A DNA stretch of 25,436 nt from an uncultured Acetobacter sp. (GTDB lineage: Bacteria; Pseudomonadota; Alphaproteobacteria; Acetobacterales; Acetobacteraceae). The stretch is from positions 1 to 25,436 of the forward strand of contig NZ_CALLXM010000072.1 in the NCBI RefSeq assembly GCF_937875265.1, in the 5' to 3' direction. This document shows positions 1 through 8,009 of the stretch, piece by piece. Below the pieces are notes generated by a model. That model did not search any database. It saw nothing but the letters and a program-made list of their open reading frames with translations, and was not told the origin of the DNA. How positions within the stretch are numbered: the first letter of the stretch is position 1; every line of letters starts with the position of its first letter. Both the position numbers and the translations under genes were made by a program.

Positions 1-1487
1 GCCGCCTTGTTGCTCTACCACTGGAATATTTTGAGCGGCAGCAGGCTGGGAATATCCTTGGTCGGGTAATGGCAATTTACAAGGTTCGGGATTTTTTGAC
101 GGGGAAGTTGATGGCGACTTTTCTGGATATGTTTACGTTGATCGTCATCTTGCCGTTTCTGTTTTATCTAAGCTCTACTCTTGCCTGGATGACGGTTGCC
201 GCAGCGGGCTGTATCGGTCTGATAGTCGTAATCTTTATGGGGCCGGTTGCCCGTGTCATGACGGCTCAGATGCAGGCTGAGCGGGAGCGGAGTGCCATTT
301 TGTATGAAACCGTTGCCGGTATTCGGACTCTTAAAACTCTGGCGTTGGAAAATACACGCAAACAAATCTGGGATGATGCAACGGCTATTGTTATCCGCTG
401 GAAATTAGCGGTTGGGCGGATGTCCAATTGGCCACAAACTTTGGTGATGCCGCTGGATTTGTTTATTAGTCGTGGCATTATTATAATTGGAGCTTACTTG
501 GCGCTGGTTAATCCTGCTTCTGTTGGGGTTGGGGGGTTGGTCGCTTTTATGATGCTTGGCGGACGTGTCGCGTCACCTCTGGTCGGCTTTGCAAAGCTCC
601 TCGATGATTTCAATGAAGTGATGACGTCTCTGGGAGAGGCTGCTTCTGTCCTGAATCAGCCAACAGAAACCAAGGCTTTGACAACCGGAATGCGTCCTCA
701 GATTAAAGGTGCGCTGTCGTTTGATAGTGTGGATTTCAGCTATCCGGGGTCTACAGCTAAAGCTCTGAACAACGTCAATTTTGAGGTGCCTGCCGGAACC
801 ATGCTTGGGCTGGTCGGGCGAAGTGGTTCTGGTAAATCGACCATTACACGTCTGCTTCAGGGGGTCAGTCGATCCTACACAGGTTATCTCAAGCTGGATG
901 GAATTGATCTGCGTGAAATCAATCTGACTCATCTGCGGCGGTCATTCGGTGTCGTGTTGCAGGATAATTTCCTGTTCCGAGGGACTATTCGTGAGAATAT
1001 TACTGCTGGTCGTCCAGGTTATACGATTGATGACGTTGTTCGCGCGGCACGTATGGCAGGTGCTGAAGAGTTCATTGAGCGTATGCCTGCTGGCTACGAG
1101 ACTTTTATCGAAGAGGGCTCCACCAATATTTCCGGTGGCCAGCGTCAGCGCCTAGCAATTGCGCGTGCCGTGATTACTGACCCAAAGCTAATGATTCTGG
1201 ATGAAGCAACGTCTGCCCTTGATCCTGAGAGTGAAGCATTGGTGAACGCCAACCTAGAGCGTATTGGTAAGGGGCGCACGATGGTGATCGTCTCGCATCG
1301 TCTGTCTTCTCTGGTCAACTGTGATCAGATCTGTGTGATGGATCAGGGGGCTGTGATGGATATCGCGCCGCATGACGTATTGCTGGAGCGGTGTGATATT
1401 TATCGTACCCTCTGGATGCAGCAGAACCGTCATACGGAAGGTAAAGCGAAAGCTGGCTCGTCTTCTCTGATCGCGGAAGGAGAATAA
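1..1487 (+). CDS. Type I secretion ABC transporter, permease-ATPase (5' end outside window)
   Basis: Inner-membrane exporter subunit that would use ATP to drive substrate through a type I (HlyB-HlyD-TolC-like) channel. The reading frame is open from base 3 to the window edge, and the 22 codons before the first ATG (69) encode LPLEYFERQQAGNILGRV, the usual ABC transmembrane-domain pattern, so 69 is an internal Met and the gene is truncated at its 5' end. Numbered from that Met, hydrophobic segments cover about 15-65 and 125-165. The nucleotide-binding domain follows: Walker A GRSGSGKST near 249-257, a Q-loop (VLQDN), signature ISGGQRQR near 352, Walker B LMILDEATSALD near 372 and the H-loop VSHR near 408. 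All catalytic motifs look intact. Whether an N-terminal C39 peptidase or C39-like domain exists cannot be seen. The stop is 3 nt before the HlyD-type gene, so the two are surely cotranscribed. GC is lower than in the core genes of the window. Confidence 0.93.
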   Translation, partial: RLVALPLEYFERQQAGNILGRVMAIYKVRDFLTGKLMATFLDMFTLIVILPFLFYLSSTLAWMTVAAAGCIGLIVVIFMGPVARVMTAQMQAERERSAILYETVAGIRTLKTLALENTRKQIWDDATAIVIRWKLAVGRMSNWPQTLVMPLDLFISRGIIIIGAYLALVNPASVGVGGLVAFMMLGGRVASPLVGFAKLLDDFNEVMTSLGEAASVLNQPTETKALTTGMRPQIKGALSFDSVDFSYPGSTAKALNNVNFEVPAGTMLGLVGRSGSGKSTITRLLQGVSRSYTGYLKLDGIDLREINLTHLRRSFGVVLQDNFLFRGTIRENITAGRPGYTIDDVVRAARMAGAEEFIERMPAGYETFIEEGSTNISGGQRQRLAIARAVITDPKLMILDEATSALDPESEALVNANLERIGKGRTMVIVSHRLSSLVNCDQICVMDQGAVMDIAPHDVLLERCDIYRTLWMQQNRHTEGKAKAGSSSLIAEGE

Positions 1488-1490
1488 GCC

Positions 1491-2945
1491 ATGAGTGAAC
1501 AGGATATTGTGCCCTCAAAACAGACGACTGGTTCCGACGTGGGTATGGAAAGCGATTCCAATTTTCTGCGTCAGGCGGACGATCCTTATGCGCAGGGTGA
1601 TATGCCCCCCGCCCTTCTGGAGTTCCACTCGCCCACAGCTGCACTGGTTAATATGCCACCGACAGCTTCAGCTCAGTATATTACTTGGCTGGTGGGAGCG
1701 TTGGTTCTGTCTTCGGTAACAGTGATGACTGTTTTCCCGCTTGATCGTGTGGTTTCAACGGAAGGGCGCTTAGTCTCGACAGAGCAAACCTTGCTTGTTC
1801 AGCCGTTGGATACCTCCATCATTCGCTCTATCGACGTGCGAGAAGGCGATTTTGTTCATAAAGGTGATGTGCTCGCACATCTCGATCCGACATCTAGCGG
1901 CGCTGATATTGATAATATGCGCGCGCAAAACGAGCAGTATCAGGCTGAAGTTGATCGTCTCACAGCAGAAGCGCAGGAGCAGACGTATAAGGTTGACCCG
2001 AAAAATCCTGCATCGCTGCAGCAGGCAGAAGCGTTCCTGCGTCGTAAAGCTGAGTTTAACGCCAAGGTCAGTAACTATGACAAGCAGATTGCCAGTTTGC
2101 AGAATGATTTGCAGGGCTATCTAGCAAGTGCAGCAATGTATGCTTCTCGTGTGAAAGTGGCGTCGGATGTGCATAAAATGCGAATGCAACTCCAAAAGGA
2201 TCAAGTTGGTAGCAAACTCTCAACGCTGAGTGCACAAAATGAGCTTATGGAAGTGGAGCGCTCCCAGATTGCTGCACAGCAACAGGCAGGGAGTACGCAA
2301 AACAAGCTGGCAGGGCAGGTAGCTGAAAAAGAAGGGTATATTCAAAACTGGAAAGCGGAAGTTTATCGCGACTTGGTCACGGCGCAACATCATCTTTCTG
2401 AATCAAAAGGATCTTATCAGAAGGCTGTTTTGCATAATAGTCTGGTCACTCTGAAAGCAGATGAAGACGCAGTTGTTTTGAATATTTCTAAAGTATCGGT
2501 AGGATCAGTACTGACAGCCGGCCAGAAAATTATGACTCTGGTGCCGGTAGGTAAAGGTCTTGAAATCGAAACAGTGATGTCCGGCAAGGATGCCGGGTTT
2601 GTAAGGCTTGGCGACAAGGCACTCGTTAAATTCGCGACCTTCCCGTACCAGCAATATGGTGGTGCAGATGCGTCTATCCGCACCATTAGTGCGGACTCCT
2701 TTGTTGGTGGATCTGCTGGCGGTGGGCAACAGGATAACGAGGTTACTCCGGATACGAGCAGTAAAGAATTTTATCGTGTTCGCTTACGTGTTGATCGTTA
2801 TACGTTGCACGGTGTACCAAGCTTCTTCCATCCGCAGCCAGGTATGCCGGTTACAGCCGATATTCGCGTTGGGAAGCGCACAATTATGCAATACCTGCTG
2901 AATAGCTTCATGCCGCTGATGACGGACGGCATGCGTGAACCCTGA
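1491..2945 (+). CDS. HlyD-family type I secretion periplasmic adaptor
   Basis: Membrane fusion protein that links the inner-membrane ABC exporter to an outer-membrane TolC-like channel. The 484 residues show a cytoplasmic N-terminus (1-62), one transmembrane helix at about 64-83, the first half of a biotinyl-lipoyl-like domain near 102-132 (REGDFVHKGDVLAHLDP), a long helical hairpin rich in Gln, Ala and Lys at about 137-315, the second half of the lipoyl domain near 318-352, and a beta-barrel region ending in GMPVTADIRVGKRTIMQYLL, a hallmark of type I adaptors. The start is set by a strong Shine-Dalgarno GGAAGGAG (1475-1482) 8 nt before ATG. It follows the ABC gene by 3 nt. The cytoplasmic N-terminus, longer than in many HlyD proteins, may contact substrate or ATPase (inference). 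Confidence 0.93.
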   Translation: MSEQDIVPSKQTTGSDVGMESDSNFLRQADDPYAQGDMPPALLEFHSPTAALVNMPPTASAQYITWLVGALVLSSVTVMTVFPLDRVVSTEGRLVSTEQTLLVQPLDTSIIRSIDVREGDFVHKGDVLAHLDPTSSGADIDNMRAQNEQYQAEVDRLTAEAQEQTYKVDPKNPASLQQAEAFLRRKAEFNAKVSNYDKQIASLQNDLQGYLASAAMYASRVKVASDVHKMRMQLQKDQVGSKLSTLSAQNELMEVERSQIAAQQQAGSTQNKLAGQVAEKEGYIQNWKAEVYRDLVTAQHHLSESKGSYQKAVLHNSLVTLKADEDAVVLNISKVSVGSVLTAGQKIMTLVPVGKGLEIETVMSGKDAGFVRLGDKALVKFATFPYQQYGGADASIRTISADSFVGGSAGGGQQDNEVTPDTSSKEFYRVRLRVDRYTLHGVPSFFHPQPGMPVTADIRVGKRTIMQYLLNSFMPLMTDGMREP

Positions 2946-2988
2946 TGGGCTTACAGATTGCTGACATTCTTCAGGGAAGGAGCGCACT

Positions 2989-4773
2989 ATGCTACGGGGT
3001 CTGATTAGTCGGCTTTTTAGTCGTAGTAATGACGCATCAGTTGACAGCCGGCTGACACAGGCCAAAGCATTGCTGGAGCAAGGGGAGGCGACCAAAGCCT
3101 TTACGTTGTTGACAGTCATTGCGAGGGAAGGCCAGCCTGAGGCTCAGTTTCTTGTGGGGCAGGCGTATCTGAGTGCCCAGGGTGCTCCTCCCAACCTGAT
3201 AGAGGGCGCGCGCTGGACGCGGCGCGCAGCGCAGAAAGGCTGGAACCGAGCAGCCTTTATTCTGGCAACACTCTACTTGCATGGCCTTCCCAAAGAGGTT
3301 GAAGGTGACAGTCTTTCTTCTGTTTTTGAGGACTATAAAGAGCGCGAAAAGTCACAGCCCGATTATTACAAGGCTGCCCGTTGGGCGAAGCAGGCGGCCG
3401 AAGCTGGGGATGTAGACGGGCAGGCCCTGTATGGCTACGTGCTGAGTGCAGGCCCTGACGATATACGAGATCAGACTCAGGCCTTGCAATGGTATCAAAA
3501 GGCGGCAGATGCGGGGTGTCTGCAAGGGCATCTGGGGCTAGGGCTTGCTGCTCTGAAAGATGCCCAGACTTATGAGCAGTATGCTCAGGCTGCGGAGGAA
3601 CTGCAGAAAGCAGCTGACGGCGGGTTGGGAACGGCGCTGTATCTGATGGGTGTCATGACCGAACGCGGCAGCGGCGTTCCGCAGGATTATGTTCTTGCAG
3701 CGGCCTATTTTGGACAGGCTGCTGAGAAAAATGTGCGTGGCGGACAGGCAAAATATGGCCTGGCCCTTATGGCTGGCAAAGGAATTACGCGGAACAGGGA
3801 CCGTGGGGAAAGCTGGCTGCGTAAGGCTGCGCTGGCTGGGGATGCTGAAGCTGCAGCGATCCTTGGTGACTGGTATGGTCGCGGGATAGATCTGCCTCCC
3901 AACTATGCAGAAGCCATTTCCTGGTATCGTTTTGCGTCTGAGCATGGTCATGCGGCCTCAAGCCATACGCTCGGTACTATTTATCTGGCAGGTGTTGGTG
4001 TTCCGAAAGATCCAGAGGCCGCGGCACAGTGGTTCAAACTTGCCTCAGAGCAGGGCGACATGCAGGCCACGGCTGATCTGGGCAATCTGGTGCTGGAGGG
4101 CGAAGCTCCTAAAGAAGACGGACAGGCTCTGATGGAGTTCTACAAGCATGCCGCTGAAGAAGGGGATATGCTTGCCGCGTTCAACTTGGGCGTTGGCCTG
4201 GCGCAGGGTGTTGGTGGCGAACGTGATGAGGCAGAAGCATTGCTGTGGCTGCATAAAGCCGCTGAAAAAGTTGTGAATGCCCAGTACTGGTATGGGCAGC
4301 TGTTGTTACAGGGGCGTGGTGTTCCGCAAAACCTTGAAGAAGGACGCGCCTGGATCCAGAAAGCAGCTGAAGCTGAGATGGTGGAAGCCGAAGTCACATA
4401 TGCCGATCTGCTGGTCATGGGGGTTGGCGGACCTAAAGACCATACTGAAGCGCTCAGGTTGTATAGGCAGGCTGCGGAACGGGGCACGGTTTCAGCCATG
4501 TTCTCGGTTGCGGCTCTATATGGCGGTGGACATGACGTGCCGGAAGACCGGACACTTGCGCGCGAATGGTTCCTTAAGGCTGCCGAGCACGGTCATCCGG
4601 CTGCTCAACTCATGATTGGGCGCTATTACGCCAATGGTCTGGGTGGTGAAAAAGATCTGGAACAGGCGCGTGTGTGGTACCGGAAAGCGGAATCTCAGAA
4701 TGTGGCACAGGCCAGTGCAGAACTGGCAAGTATCGGGACGGGTGGCACAGTGCCTCTGCCGGCAGAAAGCTAA
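2989..4773 (+). CDS. Sel1-repeat (TPR-like) solenoid protein
   Basis: A 594-residue protein made almost wholly of Sel1-like repeats, about 36 residues each. I count about 14 by eye from residue 45 to 580, with units such as ALWLHKAA and the G-x-G-V-P-x-D-x-x-x-A turn. Repeat 2 carries an insert of about 20 residues. There is no signal peptide or membrane helix, so it is probably cytoplasmic. Sel1 proteins act as scaffolds for protein-protein contacts, often in surface, secretion or polysaccharide systems. No enzymatic motif is seen. The start has a good Shine-Dalgarno (AGGGAAGGAG, 2973-2982) 6 nt before ATG. It lies 43 nt after the adaptor gene and 51 nt before the large glycosyltransferase, so a role in organising export or glycosylation is a context-based inference. 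Confidence 0.88.
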   Translation: MLRGLISRLFSRSNDASVDSRLTQAKALLEQGEATKAFTLLTVIAREGQPEAQFLVGQAYLSAQGAPPNLIEGARWTRRAAQKGWNRAAFILATLYLHGLPKEVEGDSLSSVFEDYKEREKSQPDYYKAARWAKQAAEAGDVDGQALYGYVLSAGPDDIRDQTQALQWYQKAADAGCLQGHLGLGLAALKDAQTYEQYAQAAEELQKAADGGLGTALYLMGVMTERGSGVPQDYVLAAAYFGQAAEKNVRGGQAKYGLALMAGKGITRNRDRGESWLRKAALAGDAEAAAILGDWYGRGIDLPPNYAEAISWYRFASEHGHAASSHTLGTIYLAGVGVPKDPEAAAQWFKLASEQGDMQATADLGNLVLEGEAPKEDGQALMEFYKHAAEEGDMLAAFNLGVGLAQGVGGERDEAEALLWLHKAAEKVVNAQYWYGQLLLQGRGVPQNLEEGRAWIQKAAEAEMVEAEVTYADLLVMGVGGPKDHTEALRLYRQAAERGTVSAMFSVAALYGGGHDVPEDRTLAREWFLKAAEHGHPAAQLMIGRYYANGLGGEKDLEQARVWYRKAESQNVAQASAELASIGTGGTVPLPAES

Positions 4774-4824
4774 AAGCCGGTCATAAAAGGATTATAGTGT
4801 GGTGAGCAGAGAGTTGGTCCTCTG

Positions 4825-7800
4825 ATGGCGCGTTCGGGCGGTAAGCAGAGGACTCTGTCTGGCTTTGTCACTCAGAGTGATCGGCTTACGTGGGAAGAAT
4901 GGGCCAGTGCGCAGGCTCAGGACTCCTTTCGGCAAGGGAATGCAGCCTGGCAGGCGGGGCAGCAGGCCGAAGCATGGGACTGGCTGGAGCGCGCTAACCG
5001 GCAGGCACGGGATAATCCGCATGTCATGTTGGCACTGGCGCTGGCACGTCAGGCTGTGGGTGATAGTGACGGTGGCATTGCTCTTCTGGAAACTCTTTTA
5101 AGCCGCTTTGATTTTCGTGAAGGTTGGGTTCTGCTTGCTACTTTTCAGCAGACAGCGGGGAATGGCGCTGCGGCGCTGCGTGCGCTGGGGCAGGTTTTAT
5201 CTCATTTTTCTTGTACAACAGAAATAGTAAAACTTGCTGATAATATCACACGGCTAAATGGTATTGCGGGCTGGTGCGGCTTGCAGGGTGATGGCACGCT
5301 TGTGCTGGGTGGTGCTGCCGCAGGGGATGCGCCTGTGGTGCGGCTTGATGGTCAACCTGCCAAAATGGTGCGTAAAAAAGCGGGATGGGTCTGCCCTGTC
5401 GGGTGGCAGAAATCAGGTAATTTAGATCTTTGTATTTCAGGCGTGCCATTTTTGTTGGGAACTCCTCTTCAGCCACGTGTGATCGCGCGGAGTGAAGGGC
5501 TGGTTGAAGCCGGGCCTGACGGGCTGAGTGGCTGGGTCTGGCTCCCACATGATGCGGATCGTGTTCCCGTTGTGCAGATACAGGATGCCCGTACCGGAAA
5601 AACCCTGCGCACACTCAAGGCAGAGGCGCTCAGCGTTTCAGTCAGTTCCGATGTGCCCCTGGCCCGATACCGTGCTTTGACAGTGCCGTGGGATGCTTTG
5701 CCGGATGGGCCCCTGCGGGTGATAGGGCCAGACGGGCGTGATCTTGCCGGTAGTCCGCTGGATGTGCGGCTGGAGCGACGGTCTGCCAGCCAGAGTGTGC
5801 AGGCTCTGGCCCGAACGATGGAGGTTGGTGACCGAAAAAAAACAAGACAAGTTCAGGTCTTTCCGGAATTTATTCCTGTTCCTGTGCAGGATACTGTCAC
5901 GGAAACACCGCAGGTTTCCGGTCAGCATGCGGCTATAGCGATTGTGATCCCGGTTTATCGGGATAAGGCGCGGACTCTGGGGTGCCTTGAGGCCGTCAGT
6001 CAGACGGTTCAAACCCGTAAAATACCAGTCATTATCGTTAACGATGCACCGCCGGACCCGGATTTAGTTCAGGCTGTTGAGGGCTTCGCTGCGCAGGCTG
6101 GCTTCCGGGTGTTGACGCATAAGCGCAACCTTGGCTTTCCATCAGCCGTGAATACTGGCCTGAGGGCCGTGGCGGGCCATGATGTTATTGTGCTGAACAG
6201 TGACACATTGGTGGCAGAGGGCTGGGTGGAGGAACTGCGGCGTATAGCCTATGTCTCGCCAGAGACAGGCACCGTGACCCCCTTTTCCAATGACGCCAGC
6301 ATTCTGTCCTACCCCTCACCCAATCAGAAAAACCCTGTTCCGGATCTTGCGCAAACGGAACGCCTGATGGCGCAGGCACAGGCTGCTAATGCCGGTCAGG
6401 CCATGGAAATCCCTACGGCCAATGGCTTCTGTATGTATATCCGTCACGATTGTCTGGCTCAGATCGGGTTGCTGCGTGAGGACGTTTTTGCGCAAGGTTA
6501 CGGTGAAGAAAATGATTTCTGCATGCGCGCCCGTGCGTTGGGGTGGCGGCATCAGGCTGCACCGGGGGCGTTTGTCGCGCATGTTGGCTCGGCGTCGTTC
6601 GGGGGAACGCGTACCGGCCTGATGCGGCGGAATGAAGCTATTCTTGGCCGCCTGCATCCTGGCTATCATGAAATGGTAGCGGCATGGATTTCAAAGGATC
6701 CGCTGTTTAAAGCACGTCGCCGGTTGGACCTTGTGCGCTTCCGGGCCGGGGCTACACCAACGGGTGCACCGACAAAGCAAAGCCGCAAACGTCGGGCCAT
6801 GGTGCTGGTCACGCATGATTATGGCGGCGGGGTTGAGCGCGTAGTGCGTGGGCGTGTCAGGGCTTTGTCCCGCCGAGGGTTTAGGCCTCTTTTGCTGCGC
6901 CCTGTAGAAGGGGGCTGTCTGCTGGAAGATGGGACACCCAAAGCAGACGCTTACCCCTCTCAGCATTTACGGTTGCCGGAAGAGTGGCCTTTGCTGGTAC
7001 GTCTGTTAAAGGCGGAAGGGGCGACAGGGGTGGAGGTGCATCATATGGCCGGGCATAACCCGGTTCTATATGGTCTGCCAGAGGCGCTTGGCTGCCCTTA
7101 TGATGTCCATATTCATGATTATATGTGGTTTTGTCAGAGAATTTCTTTGATGGGTCCGAAAGGGCGCTATTGTGGTGAACCGGAGACAGCCGGGTGTGAA
7201 ACCTGTGTGGCACTTCTGGGTCGGAATATGGAGGAAGAGGTTTCCGTCGCGTTTTATCGCGCACGGGCGGCTGAGTTTTTACGCGCGGCGCACAAAATTC
7301 ATGTGCCGTCACGGGACAGTGCAGCACGCATGCGGCGGCATTTTCCCGGTCTGACCTGTAAGGTACAGGTTCTGGAAGATGATGCCGCCCTGTGTGCAGA
7401 GGGCGAGGCCGTAAGGCTGGGTGCGCTGGCTGAGCCGGGTGGGTGTGTTCCCGGTGTGGGCATTATGGGGGCGGACAGAAGTGAGCGCGTCCGGGTCTGT
7501 GTCATTGGCGGCATCGGGAAAGAGAAGGGGTACGATGTCCTGCTGGCTGCTGCACAGGATGCAGCCCTTCGTGCCTTACCGCTCGAGTTTGTGATTGTGG
7601 GCCATACGATGGATGATGAGCCCCTGATGCGTACCGGTCATGTTTATATCACGGGCGAATACAAGGAAGATGAGGCCGTTTCCCTGATCGCCTCCCTGCA
7701 GGCGGATTATGCATTCCTGCCTTCCGTCTGGCCGGAAACATGGTGTTTTACGCTGGGGCTGGCCTGGAAAGCGGGGCTTAAAGTGGTCGCATTTGACTTG

Positions 7801-7962
7801 GGAGCCCCTGCAGAGCGCATCCGTCTAACAAAACAGGGCGTTTTGTTAGAGACAGATCTTTCAGAAAAGACCCTGAATGACGTATTGATACGCCTTGGAT
7901 GCATTGATGAGTTAAGGGCTGGAATGCGTCTGTCTAATAACCTTTTCTTTACCGGCCCATGA
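4825..7962 (+). CDS. Multidomain glycosyltransferase: TPR-like, beta module, GT2, GT4
   Basis: Predicted bifunctional sugar transferase of 1045 residues, cytoplasmic, with no membrane helix. In order: TPR-like helices (about 25-125); a beta-rich module (about 145-320) containing GLSGWVWLPHDADRVP, a pattern also met beside alphaproteobacterial glycosyltransferases; a GT2 (GT-A) domain (about 367-630) with IVIPVYRD, the DXD-equivalent NSD at 458-460 and EEND at 561-564; and a GT4-like (GT-B) domain (about 657-1045) that begins VLVTHDYGGGVERVV and has HIHDYMWFC with a Cys-rich patch, then VIGGIGKEKGYDVL. In the region matching the GT4 EX7E motif the first Glu is present (PETW) but the second is Leu (TLGLAW), so the activity of this half is uncertain. 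The Shine-Dalgarno is weak (GCAGAGAG, 4806-4813). Gene order suggests it glycosylates a product linked to the type I exporter upstream; donor and acceptor are unknown. Confidence 0.85.
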   Translation: MARSGGKQRTLSGFVTQSDRLTWEEWASAQAQDSFRQGNAAWQAGQQAEAWDWLERANRQARDNPHVMLALALARQAVGDSDGGIALLETLLSRFDFREGWVLLATFQQTAGNGAAALRALGQVLSHFSCTTEIVKLADNITRLNGIAGWCGLQGDGTLVLGGAAAGDAPVVRLDGQPAKMVRKKAGWVCPVGWQKSGNLDLCISGVPFLLGTPLQPRVIARSEGLVEAGPDGLSGWVWLPHDADRVPVVQIQDARTGKTLRTLKAEALSVSVSSDVPLARYRALTVPWDALPDGPLRVIGPDGRDLAGSPLDVRLERRSASQSVQALARTMEVGDRKKTRQVQVFPEFIPVPVQDTVTETPQVSGQHAAIAIVIPVYRDKARTLGCLEAVSQTVQTRKIPVIIVNDAPPDPDLVQAVEGFAAQAGFRVLTHKRNLGFPSAVNTGLRAVAGHDVIVLNSDTLVAEGWVEELRRIAYVSPETGTVTPFSNDASILSYPSPNQKNPVPDLAQTERLMAQAQAANAGQAMEIPTANGFCMYIRHDCLAQIGLLREDVFAQGYGEENDFCMRARALGWRHQAAPGAFVAHVGSASFGGTRTGLMRRNEAILGRLHPGYHEMVAAWISKDPLFKARRRLDLVRFRAGATPTGAPTKQSRKRRAMVLVTHDYGGGVERVVRGRVRALSRRGFRPLLLRPVEGGCLLEDGTPKADAYPSQHLRLPEEWPLLVRLLKAEGATGVEVHHMAGHNPVLYGLPEALGCPYDVHIHDYMWFCQRISLMGPKGRYCGEPETAGCETCVALLGRNMEEEVSVAFYRARAAEFLRAAHKIHVPSRDSAARMRRHFPGLTCKVQVLEDDAALCAEGEAVRLGALAEPGGCVPGVGIMGADRSERVRVCVIGGIGKEKGYDVLLAAAQDAALRALPLEFVIVGHTMDDEPLMRTGHVYITGEYKEDEAVSLIASLQADYAFLPSVWPETWCFTLGLAWKAGLKVVAFDLGAPAERIRLTKQGVLLETDLSEKTLNDVLIRLGCIDELRAGMRLSNNLFFTGP

Positions 7963-8009
7963 TTTTTTGATTTACACTTTATTTGAATCGTCACGACGGA
8001 AGAGGTTTT

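Noticed and set aside
7983..8009. Upstream TTG as start of the 410-residue protein
   Set aside because: The strong GGAAGAGG site is 4 nt before ATG 8010 and lies inside the would-be coding stretch of the TTG form.
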